A DNA stretch of 30,257 nucleotides, taken from assembly GCA_016293925.1 (NCBI GenBank), contig JAEDCX010000023.1:1-30257 (forward strand), given 5' to 3'. Positions 8,588 through 17,900 of the stretch are shown in pieces (within the stretch, counting starts at the first letter, position 1; every line of letters begins with the position of its first letter). The stretch comes from Lachnospiraceae bacterium (GTDB lineage: Bacteria > Bacillota > Clostridia > Lachnospirales > Lachnospiraceae). Below the pieces are notes generated by a model. It searched no databases and had not been told where the DNA came from. It saw only the letters and a program-made list of their open reading frames with translations. Both the position numbers and the translations under genes were made by a program.

Positions 8588-8630
8588 GACAGGTATTTGT
8601 GCGAAATCAAGTTCACAAATACCTGTCTTT
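8588..8630 (+). terminator. Strong hairpin after ileS, probable terminator
   Basis: GACAGGTATTTGTG (8588-8601) and CACAAATACCTGTC (8614-8627) form a perfect 14-bp stem with a 12-nt loop, beginning 14 nt after the ileS stop. Only three T residues follow before AGGG, so the U-tract is poor and termination may be partial. Confidence 0.65.
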
Positions 8631-8640
8631 AGGGTATAAT
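8612..8640 (+). promoter_or_regulatory. Sigma-A promoter of glgP, overlapping the ileS terminator
   Basis: TTCACA (8612-8617) and TATAAT (8635-8640) are separated by 17 bp. The -35 box and most of the spacer lie inside the right arm of the upstream hairpin. Predicted transcription starts near 8647, giving a leader of about 65 nt. Confidence 0.7.
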
Positions 8641-8711
8641 AAGAGTGTTGGTGTCCGTGCGAGAGCGCGCGTGGGGGTTGCGACTCAAGTGGAATAAGGA
8701 GGGGCACGTAT

Positions 8712-11177
8712 ATGCCAAAGAAGACAAACGCAAAATTCGACAAAGATCTGTTCAAACGCTCCGTTGTGTACAATGTGAAGACATTGTTCCGTAAGACCAT
8801 GGAAGAGGCAACAGATCATCAGGTGTTCCAGGCGGTTTCTTATGCGATCAAGGATCAGATTATCGACCACTGGCTGGAGACACAGGAAGCATATGAGAAG
8901 CAGGATCCGAAGACGGTATACTACCTGTCAATGGAGTTCCTGATGGGTCGTGCACTTGGTAACGATATCATTAACTTAAAAGCATACAAAGAGGTCAGAG
9001 AAGCACTGGAGGAACTGGGCGTGAATCTGGATGTCATCGAGGATCAGGAGCCTGACGCTGCGCTGGGTAACGGTGGTCTGGGTCGTCTTGCGGCCTGCTT
9101 CCTGGATTCCCTGGCAACGCTCGGTTACTCTGCATACGGATGCGGAATCCGTTACAGATACGGTATGTTCAAACAGGAGATCAGAGACGGCTATCAGGTA
9201 GAGGTTCCGGACGAATGGCTCCAGGATGTGAATCCGTTTGAACTTCGGAGACCGGAATATGCCAAAGAAGTACGCTTCGGCGGTTATGTGAAGGCTACGC
9301 CGGATGAGACGGGACGTATGCATTTTTCCCAGGAAGGCTATCAGGCGGTTACCGCCATTCCGTACGATCTTCCCATCGTCGGATACGGCAACGGTATTGT
9401 AAATACCCTTCGTATCTGGGATGCGCAGGCAACACAGAGATTCCGTCTGGATTCCTTTGACAAGGGAGATTACCAGAAAGCTGTGGAGGAGGAGAACCTG
9501 GCCCGGAATATTGTGGAGGTTTTGTATCCCAACGATAACCATTATGCCGGCAAAGAGTTACGTCTGAAGCAGCAGTATTTCTTTATCTCAGCATCTGTTC
9601 AGGAGGCGGTTGAGAAATACATGCGTAAGCATAGCGATATCCGGAAATTCTACGAGAAAGTCACATTCCAGCTGAACGATACCCATCCTACGGTAGCAAT
9701 TCCGGAATTGATGAGAATTCTTCTGGATGAGTATGACCTGACATGGGATGAGGCATGGGAAGTTACAACCAGGACCTGTGCATATACCAACCACACGATC
9801 ATGTCCGAGGCGCTTGAGAAATGGCCGATCGAGCTGTTCTCCAGACTGCTTCCCCGTGTATATCAGATTGTGGAAGAGATTAACAGAAGATTTATTGCCC
9901 AGATCGCGGCGACATATCCGGACAACAAGGATGAGAAGATCCGCAGGATGGCGATTATCTATGACGGTCAGGTGAAGATGGCCCATCTTGCCATCGTAGC
10001 CGGTTATTCCGTAAACGGTGTTGCAAGACTCCACACAGAGATCCTGAAAAATGAGCAGTTGAAAGACTTCTATGACATGATGCCACAGAAGTTCAACAAT
10101 AAAACAAACGGTATCACACAGAGAAGATTCCTGCTTCACGGGAATCCCTTGCTGGCTGACTGGGTAACGGATCATGTAGGCAGTGAGTGGATTACGGATC
10201 TGCCGAAGATCAGCAAACTGAAGCTCTTTGCCGATGATAAAAAAGCCCAGCACGAGTTCATGAACATCAAGTATCAGAACAAGTTGCGTCTGGCTGCCTA
10301 TATCAAGGAGCATAACGGAATTGAAGTGGATCCCAGATCCATCTTTGATGTACAGGTAAAGCGGCTCCACGAATACAAGAGACAGCTTCTGAATATCCTT
10401 CATGTGATCTACCTGTACAATCAGTTGAAAGACAATCCGAATATGGAGTTCTATCCGCGTACCTTCATCTTTGGAGCCAAAGCCGCAGCCGGATACGCCA
10501 ATGCGAAACTTACCATCAAGCTGATCAACTCCGTTGCGGATGTTGTCAATAACGATCCGGTCCTGAAGGGCAAGCTGAAGGTGGTATTTATCGAGAACTA
10601 TCGTGTTTCCAATGCGGAGATGATTTTCGCTGCTGCCGATGTATCCGAACAGATCTCTACAGCCAGCAAAGAAGCATCCGGTACCGGCAACATGAAATTC
10701 ATGCTGAACGGTGCCCTGACACTGGGAACCATGGATGGCGCGAATGTGGAGATTGTTGAGGAAGTGGGCGAGGAGAATGCATTTATCTTCGGACTTTCCA
10801 GCGAAGAGGTCATCAATTACGAGAACCATGGCGGTTATGATCCGATGAGCATATTCAACAGCGATCAGGATATCAGACGTGTTCTGATGCAGTTGATCAA
10901 CGGTACGTTTGCACCGAATGATCCTGATCTTTTCCGTCCGCTGTATAACTCCCTGCTGAATACGTTGTCTTCCTCCAAGGCTGATACGTATTTCATTCTG
11001 AAAGACTTCAAGCCATACGCAGAGGCGCAGACCAGGGTGGAAGCGGCTTACCGTGACCAGAAGAACTGGGCTCGCAGCGCAATTCTGAATGTGGCATGCT
11101 CCGGGAAGTTCACATCCGACAGAACCATTCAGCAGTATGTGGATGAGATCTGGCATCTGGACAAAGTGGAACTGTAG
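8712..11177 (+). CDS. glgP: Glycogen/maltodextrin phosphorylase
   Basis: This GT35 alpha-glucan phosphorylase releases glucose-1-phosphate from glycogen or maltodextrins, using phosphate and a pyridoxal phosphate cofactor. The 821-residue length is normal for the family. The pyridoxal phosphate site is clear: SGTGNMKFMLNGAL places the Schiff-base lysine at Lys662. Other family blocks are present, including DAALGNGGLGRLAACFLDSL (about 115-135), YGIRY-type sequence near 148-153, QLNDTHPTVAIPELMR (about 318) and VKRLHEYKRQLLN (about 553). The start has an AAGGAGG site. The gene has its own promoter, so it is probably not dependent on the ileS T-box. No other glycogen genes are adjacent. Sequence alone does not separate glycogen from maltodextrin preference. 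Confidence 0.97.
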   Translation: MPKKTNAKFDKDLFKRSVVYNVKTLFRKTMEEATDHQVFQAVSYAIKDQIIDHWLETQEAYEKQDPKTVYYLSMEFLMGRALGNDIINLKAYKEVREALEELGVNLDVIEDQEPDAALGNGGLGRLAACFLDSLATLGYSAYGCGIRYRYGMFKQEIRDGYQVEVPDEWLQDVNPFELRRPEYAKEVRFGGYVKATPDETGRMHFSQEGYQAVTAIPYDLPIVGYGNGIVNTLRIWDAQATQRFRLDSFDKGDYQKAVEEENLARNIVEVLYPNDNHYAGKELRLKQQYFFISASVQEAVEKYMRKHSDIRKFYEKVTFQLNDTHPTVAIPELMRILLDEYDLTWDEAWEVTTRTCAYTNHTIMSEALEKWPIELFSRLLPRVYQIVEEINRRFIAQIAATYPDNKDEKIRRMAIIYDGQVKMAHLAIVAGYSVNGVARLHTEILKNEQLKDFYDMMPQKFNNKTNGITQRRFLLHGNPLLADWVTDHVGSEWITDLPKISKLKLFADDKKAQHEFMNIKYQNKLRLAAYIKEHNGIEVDPRSIFDVQVKRLHEYKRQLLNILHVIYLYNQLKDNPNMEFYPRTFIFGAKAAAGYANAKLTIKLINSVADVVNNDPVLKGKLKVVFIENYRVSNAEMIFAAADVSEQISTASKEASGTGNMKFMLNGALTLGTMDGANVEIVEEVGEENAFIFGLSSEEVINYENHGGYDPMSIFNSDQDIRRVLMQLINGTFAPNDPDLFRPLYNSLLNTLSSSKADTYFILKDFKPYAEAQTRVEAAYRDQKNWARSAILNVACSGKFTSDRTIQQYVDEIWHLDKVEL

Positions 11178-11231
11178 GCCGGCTGCCGGTCAGAAACCGG
11201 GAAGAATGGTATATCTTACCGGCATGAGGGA

Positions 11232-12125
11232 ATGCCCGATTACATGAACAGAGTATTTCAATATCACATTACAACGGAAGACCATGATAAGACGATATCC
11301 TCTTTCCTGATGGAAAGGGGATATTCTTCTCAAAACCTGAAGGACCTGAAGAAGCAGCCGGGTAGTATTCTGCTGAATGATGAGTGGGTTTATATGAACC
11401 GAAGCGTACAGGCGGGAGACGAACTTCGGGTTATCGTGCAAGAGGCAGGGTCGTCGGAACACATTCCGCCGGTGCAGATATCGCTGGATATCGTTTGGGA
11501 AGATGAGGATATCCTGATTGTGAACAAGCCCGGACATATGCCGGTGCACCCCAGCCAGAACCATCATGAGGATACCCTGGCGAACGGGGTTGCGTATTAT
11601 TATGCTTCCATGGGGCAGGAGTATGTATTTCGTTGCATGAACCGGCTGGACCGGGAGACAAGCGGACTCGTTCTTCTTGCAAAACATATGGTATCCGGTG
11701 CCATGCTGTCCCGTATGGTGATGCGGCACGAGATTGACAAAGAATATGTGGCGTATGTGGAAGGCAGGATACCGCAGGAGGGCTGTATCGACCGGCCCAT
11801 AGGACGGGTGCCGGGATCTACCATTGAGAGACGGGTGGATGAGCTTCATGGAGAGCGGGCGGTAACTCATTATCGCAGACTCGCGTATGATCCGGACAGA
11901 GATTACTCCACGGTGCTGTGTCACCTGGAAACCGGGCGTACCCATCAGATTCGGGTGCATATGGCATCCATCGGTCATCCGTTACTGGGAGACGGTATCT
12001 ATAACCCGGAGAATCACCAGACCGTCCGGCAGGCACTGCACTGCAGACGAATTCGGTTCCGCCATCCCATCACCGGTGCGATCATTGATGTATCCGGAGA
12101 GATGCCGGCGGATTTGCGAATGTGA
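11232..12125 (+). CDS. RluA-family RNA pseudouridine synthase
   Basis: The 297-residue protein converts specific uridines in RNA to pseudouridine. Residues about 15-72 resemble an S4-like RNA-binding region. The catalytic domain (about 85-285) contains the RluA signature NRLDRETSG with catalytic Asp140, followed by LVLLAK. Further family blocks are GRTHQIRVHMASIGHPLLGD near 235-254 and the HCRRIRFRHPITG ending. RluA, RluC and RluD paralogs cannot be separated safely from the motifs, so the target site (23S rRNA or tRNA) is left open. The start is uncertain: ATG 11232 lies only 1 nt after a GAGGG, while ATG 11244 lies 13 nt after it. It follows glgP by 54 bp and converges on the HD-GYP gene with 28 bp between stop codons. 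Confidence 0.93.
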   Translation: MPDYMNRVFQYHITTEDHDKTISSFLMERGYSSQNLKDLKKQPGSILLNDEWVYMNRSVQAGDELRVIVQEAGSSEHIPPVQISLDIVWEDEDILIVNKPGHMPVHPSQNHHEDTLANGVAYYYASMGQEYVFRCMNRLDRETSGLVLLAKHMVSGAMLSRMVMRHEIDKEYVAYVEGRIPQEGCIDRPIGRVPGSTIERRVDELHGERAVTHYRRLAYDPDRDYSTVLCHLETGRTHQIRVHMASIGHPLLGDGIYNPENHQTVRQALHCRRIRFRHPITGAIIDVSGEMPADLRM

Positions 12126-12153
12126 GTTATGTTTTTGTACGGATCGAATTGTG

Positions 12154-13224
12154 TTAGATAATTGCCGCGATTTCCACGTTAAATTCCTGGGTCAGATCAA
12201 TGTAATTGGAGCCGCATTTGATCGTTGGCCGGGAAGGATCCTGCGGATTGAAGTAAATGATATCGCCCTCCACGCCGTTGCTGAGGCGGACCCGGTTGCC
12301 CATGTAGGTATCAACAATATTCTTCATGAAAGGAAGAATCACGGTAGGATCATACTTGGCCAGCCCCTCGGATACGAAGATGGCCAGGACCTTGAAAGGA
12401 CATAACGGTCCGCGGTACACACGGGCACTGGTCATGGCTTCATATACGTCTGCCACCGCAACGATTCTGGCGAAGGGATCAATCTTCTCGTTGGCAAGTC
12501 CCAACGGATATCCGGTACCGTCGAACCGTTCATGATGCATCAGGGCTGCATTCTTCACATGCTCGTTGACATTGCAGTTCTTGAGCAGGTTATACCCTTC
12601 GATGGCGTGGGTTTTCACGATATTGTATTCATTGGCGGTCAGTTTGGCGGGCTTTTTGATGATATTGTCAGGAATCTTCATCTTGCCCATATCATGCAGG
12701 AGACCTGCCAGAGTTGCCGTCTGGATGTCCTCTTCCGACAGACGCATCCAGCCTGCCAGTACGTTACAGATCAGTGCAACATTCAGGGAATGCGCATAGG
12801 TAAGATCGTCGTAGTTACGCATATTGTGCAGCATGGAGAAAACATTGATTCTGCCATTTTTCCCATCCAGTAGATTCAGTGCGTGCTGCAACAGGTGGGG
12901 AGCATCCAGATCTGCATTCAATTCCACGATCTGATTAATGTCTATCTTGAAATCATCTATGGTATTCTCGAACTTCTGTTTATACTCTTTGAATTCTTCA
13001 CTTGCCTGTATTCTCTGGGAGAAAGACAGATTATCATCAGGAGTCTCCGGTGCACTGATCTCATCTTCCACGCGGATGCTGAGAATAGAGTAGAATTCCA
13101 GCTTGGTGATGCTCTTGTCCGTCAGAACCAGACCCTTGGGAAGGATCAGATGGTTACTGTATGTATATATGTCCTCAGCCGTTATCATTCCGGGCACCAG
13201 ATTTTCCGTGGATACTCGTTTCAT
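12154..13224 (-). CDS. HD-GYP domain protein, probable cyclic-di-GMP phosphodiesterase
   Basis: The 356-residue protein has an N-terminal region (about 1-125) of the type often found before HD-GYP domains. The HD-GYP domain covers about 130-290. Its metal-binding and signature residues are all present: His145, the HD pair in LLHDMGK (177-178), and HHERFDGTGYP (230-240) with the GYP motif intact. Members with this set hydrolyse cyclic-di-GMP to pGpG or GMP. Residues 305-356 form a beta-rich tail. No signal peptide or membrane segment is visible, so it is probably cytoplasmic. I placed the start at the ATG at 13224 because an AGAGGAG site precedes it; an earlier ATG 31 codons upstream has no such site and would lie upstream of the predicted transcript start. 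It is transcribed divergently from metK. Confidence 0.93.
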   Translation of the reverse strand: MKRVSTENLVPGMITAEDIYTYSNHLILPKGLVLTDKSITKLEFYSILSIRVEDEISAPETPDDNLSFSQRIQASEEFKEYKQKFENTIDDFKIDINQIVELNADLDAPHLLQHALNLLDGKNGRINVFSMLHNMRNYDDLTYAHSLNVALICNVLAGWMRLSEEDIQTATLAGLLHDMGKMKIPDNIIKKPAKLTANEYNIVKTHAIEGYNLLKNCNVNEHVKNAALMHHERFDGTGYPLGLANEKIDPFARIVAVADVYEAMTSARVYRGPLCPFKVLAIFVSEGLAKYDPTVILPFMKNIVDTYMGNRVRLSNGVEGDIIYFNPQDPSRPTIKCGSNYIDLTQEFNVEIAAII

Positions 13225-13257
13225 GAAGTCTCCTCTTTGTAACATTGATTTATATAT

Positions 13258-13286
13258 ATTATATTTTTTTTGTACATCGATGTCAA
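13258..13286 (-). promoter_or_regulatory. Consensus sigma-A promoter of the HD-GYP gene
   Basis: On the minus strand, TTGACA (13286-13281) and TATAAT (13263-13258) are both perfect and are 17 bp apart. Transcription is expected near 13251, leaving a short leader of under 30 nt with the AGAGGAG ribosome site. Confidence 0.85.
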
Positions 13287-13295
13287 TGAAAGGAA

Positions 13296-13324
13296 TTGAC
13301 AGAGGAGAGGTTATCATGTATTCT
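13296..13324 (+). promoter_or_regulatory. Sigma-A promoter of the metK riboswitch leader
   Basis: TTGACA (13296-13301) and TATTCT (13319-13324) are 17 bp apart. The predicted start near 13331 lies about 28 nt before the SAM riboswitch, as expected. The two divergent -35 boxes are only 9 bp apart. Confidence 0.7.
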
Positions 13325-13358
13325 TAAACTAGATAGTACAATTCCATATTGATATTCA

Positions 13359-13526
13359 CTCTTATTCAGAGTGGTGGAGGTACATAGGACCTGTGAAGCC
13401 ACGGCAACCCCGTAAGACGGAAGGTGCCAACCTGAGCGATATACCCTGTTTCATCAGCAGGACGAACAATAAGAGGATTTGATTATCTGATACCAGTCGA
13501 GTCCGCTTATACAGCGGATTTTTTTT
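13359..13526 (+). promoter_or_regulatory. SAM-I (S-box) riboswitch controlling metK
   Basis: The aptamer spans about 13359-13475. Helix P1 is CTCTTAT (13359-13365) paired with ATAAGAG (13469-13475). Between them lie the conserved S-box segments CAGAGTGGTGGAGG, GTGAAGCC, GGCAACC and GGTGCCAACCTG, in family order. A terminator follows after a 25-nt connector. In this family SAM binding stabilises P1 and lets the terminator form, so high SAM shuts off metK; the layout fits that OFF switch. The 80 nt between the terminator and the metK ribosome site hold nothing I recognise. Confidence 0.95.
13501..13526 (+). terminator. Expression-platform terminator of the SAM-I riboswitch
   Basis: TCCGCT (13502-13507) pairs with AGCGGA (13513-13518) around a 5-nt loop, followed directly by eight T. 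It lies 25 nt after P1 of the aptamer. Confidence 0.88.
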
Positions 13527-13606
13527 CGCAGATTCTCACGGATTCCCGCAGGTGATTCCTGAGAGAAGTACGGAAGAATGATGCGATATGCAGAAAGGAA
13601 AACAAG

Positions 13607-14788
13607 ATGGAGAAAAGATTATTTACATCCGAATCCGTAACAGAAGGACATCCGGATAAGGTATGCGACGCAGTGTCGGATGCCATTCTGGACGCATGCA
13701 TGGCGCAGGATCCCATGAGCCGCGTTGCATGTGAGACAGCAGCCTGCACAGGCTTTGTTCTGGTGACAGGTGAGATTACAACCAAGGCGACGCTGGATAT
13801 CCCGGCAATCGTCCGGAAAACCGTTCTGGAGATCGGCTATGACGCCGGAGAGAAAGGAATTGATGGAAATTCCTGTGCGGTTATGGTAGCGCTTGACCGG
13901 CAGTCTGGGGATATTGCCATGGGAGTGGACAAGGCTCTGGAGGCGAAAACAGGAGAGCTGACAGACGATTTGAACACAGGTGCCGGAGATCAGGGTATGA
14001 TGTTCGGTTATGCTACCAACGAGACGCCTGAATATATGCCTTTCCCGATCGAACTTGCCCATAAACTGGCACTTCAGCTGACCAAGGTTCGGAAGGACGG
14101 GACGCTCAAATATTTAAGACCGGACGGTAAGACACAGGTTTCCGTTGAGTACGACGAGGCCGGCAAACCGCTGCGTCTGGAGGCTGTGGTATGTTCTACC
14201 CAGCATGATCCGGATGTGTCACAGGAGCAGATTCACGCCGATATCAGGAAATATGTGTTGGATCCGATTCTGCCGAAGAATATGGTAGACGAGAATACGA
14301 AAATCTTTATCAACCCGACAGGGCGGTTCGTCATCGGCGGTCCGCATGGGGATGCGGGACTGACCGGACGGAAGATTATTGTGGATACCTACGGCGGATA
14401 TGCCCGTCACGGCGGCGGTGCTTTCTCCGGTAAGGACTGCACCAAGGTGGACAGAAGTGCTGCATATGCGGCCAGATATGTTGCGAAAAACATTGTGGCA
14501 GCAGGTCTTGCCAACAAGTGTGAGATTCAGTTGTCTTATGCCATCGGAGTTGCACATCCGACCTCTGTTATGGTAGATACCTTCGGAACCGGTAAGATCT
14601 CGGACGAGAAACTGGTTGATATCGTCCGCGAGAATTTTGATCTTCGTCCTGCGGGAATCATCAGAATGTTAGATCTTCGTCGACCGATTTACAAGCAGAC
14701 GTCTGCGTACGGACATTTCGGTCGTAACGATCTGGATCTTCCCTGGGAGAAACTGGATAAGGTGGATGTATTGAAGCAGTATCTGTAA
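13607..14788 (+). CDS. metK: S-adenosylmethionine synthetase
   Basis: MetK makes S-adenosylmethionine from methionine and ATP in the cytoplasm. The 393-residue length is typical. Family motifs are intact: GHPDK (14-18), the ATP-site hexapeptide GAGDQG in GAGDQGMMFGYA (125-136) and the phosphate-loop GGGAFSGKD (269-277). The start has an AAAGGAA ribosome site. The gene is preceded by a SAM-I riboswitch, so its product should repress its own synthesis through the leader RNA. It ends with a strong terminator 57 nt after the stop, so it is probably a single-gene unit. Confidence 0.98.
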   Translation: MEKRLFTSESVTEGHPDKVCDAVSDAILDACMAQDPMSRVACETAACTGFVLVTGEITTKATLDIPAIVRKTVLEIGYDAGEKGIDGNSCAVMVALDRQSGDIAMGVDKALEAKTGELTDDLNTGAGDQGMMFGYATNETPEYMPFPIELAHKLALQLTKVRKDGTLKYLRPDGKTQVSVEYDEAGKPLRLEAVVCSTQHDPDVSQEQIHADIRKYVLDPILPKNMVDENTKIFINPTGRFVIGGPHGDAGLTGRKIIVDTYGGYARHGGGAFSGKDCTKVDRSAAYAARYVAKNIVAAGLANKCEIQLSYAIGVAHPTSVMVDTFGTGKISDEKLVDIVRENFDLRPAGIIRMLDLRRPIYKQTSAYGHFGRNDLDLPWEKLDKVDVLKQYL

Positions 14789-14795
14789 GAGTGTT

Positions 14796-14924
14796 CATGC
14801 ATCTTTGATACGGACGCATCCGGCAAAATGTTGCAGGGTACAGAAGCATCGGAAAATCGTTTGCCACAGGTGGCAGCAGTTTTCCGATGCTATTTTTTTT
14901 GACTGGGACATGCATCTGTGATAC
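14796..14924 (+). repeat. Pair of 16-bp near-identical direct repeats flanking the metK terminator
   Basis: CATGCATCTTTGATAC (14796-14811) recurs as CATGCATCTGTGATAC (14909-14924), 15 of 16 bases identical, 113 bp apart. The terminator hairpin lies between them, and the second copy overlaps the -10 region of the dnaE promoter. No function is known. Confidence 0.5.
14845..14900 (+). terminator. metK intrinsic terminator
   Basis: AGCATCGGAAAA (14845-14856) pairs perfectly with TTTTCCGATGCT (14880-14891). The interior contains a smaller TGCCA/TGGCA hairpin. The stem is followed by A and eight T. Confidence 0.93.
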
Positions 14925-14927
14925 ATT
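14899..14927 (+). promoter_or_regulatory. Sigma-A-like promoter of dnaE
   Basis: TTGACT (14899-14904) and TACATT (14922-14927) are 17 bp apart, each differing from consensus at one or two positions. The -35 box reuses the last two T of the metK terminator tract. Confidence 0.6.
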
Positions 14928-14966
14928 AAAAGTGGTGTATTTCTGCAGAAAGGACGGTAGGAGATC

Positions 14967-17900
14967 ATGGCGTTTGCGCATCTGCATGTTCATACGGAAT
15001 TCAGTCTTCTGGACGGCTCCAACAAAATCACGGAATATGTGAAAAGAGTAAAAGAACTGGGCATGACCGCAGCGGCGATTACGGATCATGGCGTGATGTA
15101 TGGTGTGATTGATTTCTACCGGGCGGCAAAGGAAGCAGGAATCAATCCTATTATTGGATGCGAGGTGTATGTTGCGCCCAACTCCAGATTCGATAAAGAA
15201 CCGACCGGAGGAGAAGACCGGTACCATCATCTGGTGCTGTTAGCGGAGAATAATCAGGGGTATTCGAACCTGATGAAAATTGTATCCAAAGGATTTACGG
15301 AAGGGTATTATTATAAACCCCGTGTGGACATGGAGGTACTGCAGGAATATCACGAAGGAATCATTGCCCTGTCTGCCTGCCTTGCAGGGGAGATTCCCCG
15401 TTATATTCAGAAGGGTCTGATTGACGAGGCGGAGAAGGCGGCACTGCGGTATGAGGCGTGCTTTGGAAAGGGTAATTTTTTCCTGGAACTGCAGGATCAT
15501 GGGATTCCGGAACAGAAGACGGTCAATGCTGCGTTGCTGCGGATGAGCACGAAGCTGGCGATTCCGCTTGTGTGCACCAACGACTGTCATTATACCTACG
15601 CGGAGGATGCAGAGGCACACGATATTCTGCTCTGTATCCAGACCGGTAAAAAAGTAGCGGATGAGGACCGGATGCGTTATGAAGGCGGTCAGTATTATGT
15701 GAAGAGTGAAGCAGAGATGAATCTCCTGTTCCCGTATGCACTGGAGGCTCTGGAGAATACCCAGAAGATTGCGGACAGATGTCATGTGGAGATCGAATTC
15801 GGCAAGACGAAGCTGCCCCATTACGAGGTGCCGGAGGGTTATGATTCCTGGACCTACCTGAACCGGTTGTGTACGGACGGACTGCGGGAGCGATATCCTG
15901 AGGACACCGGTGCCCTGCGGGAGCGGCTGGATTATGAGCTGGGTGTCATCCGGCAGATGGGCTATGTGGATTATTTCCTGATCGTGTGGGATTTCATCAA
16001 TTACGCCAAGGAGCATGATATTGCAGTGGGACCGGGACGGGGAAGTGCGGCCGGCAGTATCGTTTCCTATTGCCTGAAGATTACGGATATCGATCCGGTC
16101 AAATATAACCTGCTGTTTGAGCGTTTCCTGAATCCGGAACGAGTATCCATGCCGGATATTGACGTGGATTTCTGCTATGAGAGACGGCAGGAAGTCATTG
16201 ATTATGTCAGCCGGAAGTACGGGGCGGAGAAGGTGGTGCAGATTGTCACCTTCGGTACGCTGTTGGCCAAGGGTGTGATCAGGGACGTGGCGAGGGTAAT
16301 GGATCTGCCCTATGCATTTGCGGATCAGATCGCGAAGATGATTCCCAATGAACTGGGCATTACGCTGGATCTGGCGCTTCAGAAGAATCCGGAATTCCGC
16401 AAATTGTATCAGGAAGACGAACAGGTACATAAGCTGATCGATATGTGTAAGAAGCTGGAAGGGCTTCCGAGGCATACTTCCATGCATGCGGCGGGAGTAT
16501 TAATCTGTCCGGAAGCGGCGGATGAATTCGTTCCCCTGTCCCGGGGAAGCGACGGTGCGATCACGACCCAGTACATTATGACAACATTGGAAGAACTGGG
16601 GCTTCTGAAGATGGATTTTCTGGGACTTCGAACCCTGACCGTGATCCAGAATGCGGTGCGCAATGTGGAGAAGACCACCGGCGTGAAGCTGGATATGATG
16701 AAGATCGATTACAACGATCCCAAGGTTCTCGCCATGATCGGAACCGGCAAGTGTGAAGGTATTTTCCAGCTGGAGAGTGGCGGCATGAAGGGATTCATGA
16801 AGGAATTGAAGCCCCAGTCCCTGGAGGATATCATCGCAGGAATCTCCCTGTACCGGCCGGGACCCATGGATTCCATTCCGAAATATATTGCAGCCAAGAA
16901 TAATCCGGATACCGTAACCTATGCATGTCCGCAGTTAGAGCCGATACTGGCACCTACCTACGGCTGTATCGTCTATCAGGAGCAGGTCATGCAGATCGTG
17001 CGGGATCTGGGAGGCTATACGATGGGGCGAAGCGACTTGGTGCGGCGCGCCATGTCCAAGAAAAAGCAGCATGTCATGGAAGTGGAACGTGCGAATTTCA
17101 TATCCGGTAATCCGGAGGAGCATGTGCCCGGCTGTATCAGCAAGGGTATCTCCGGAGAAGTGGCAGGTCAGATCTACGACGATATGATGGATTTCGCACG
17201 CTACGCATTTAACAAGTCCCATGCGGCGTGTTATGCGGTAGTTTCCTATCAGACCGCCTTTCTGAAATATTATTATCCGGTAGAATATATGGCGGCGCTG
17301 ATGACCTCCGTGATTGATAATGCAGGCAAAGTGTCGGAATACATTTTAACCTGCCGTTCCATGGGTATCCCCATTCTGCCGCCGGATATCAACGAGGGTG
17401 AGGCCAGCTTCTCGGTTGCAAAGGGTGGTATCCGGTATGCGTTAACGGCGATTAAGAGTATCGGCCGGCCGGTCATCGAGGCGATCATTGAGGAGCGGAA
17501 TGCCCGGGGACCGTTTACAAACCTGAAGGATTTCCTGACCAGGACCTCCGACGGGGACCGGGATGTGAACAAAAGAGCAATCGAGAACTTCATCAAAGCC
17601 GGAGCATTTGACAGCCTGGGCGGAACCCGGAAGCAGTTCATGAGTATCTATATACAGATTATGGACAGCATACATACCAATAAGAAGAACAACCTGGCGG
17701 GGCAGATGTCTCTTTTTGATATCGTGGATGAGAATCAGAAGGATGATTTCGACGTAAAGCTTCCCAATGTGGGAGAATATACGAAGGAGATGATGCTGGG
17801 CTTTGAGAAAGAAGTACTGGGTGTGTATGTCAGCGGGCACCCGCTGGAGGAGTACACTTCTCTCTGGAAAAAGAATATTACGGCGAAAACCACGGATTTC

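Noticed and set aside
9588..11156. A 522-codon minus-strand open frame inside glgP
   Set aside because: It is a shadow of glgP with no motif or start signal.
13225..13317. Longer HD-GYP protein starting at ATG 13317
   Set aside because: It has no ribosome site, and the region holds a perfect promoter whose start is downstream of that ATG; the 13224 start has AGAGGAG.
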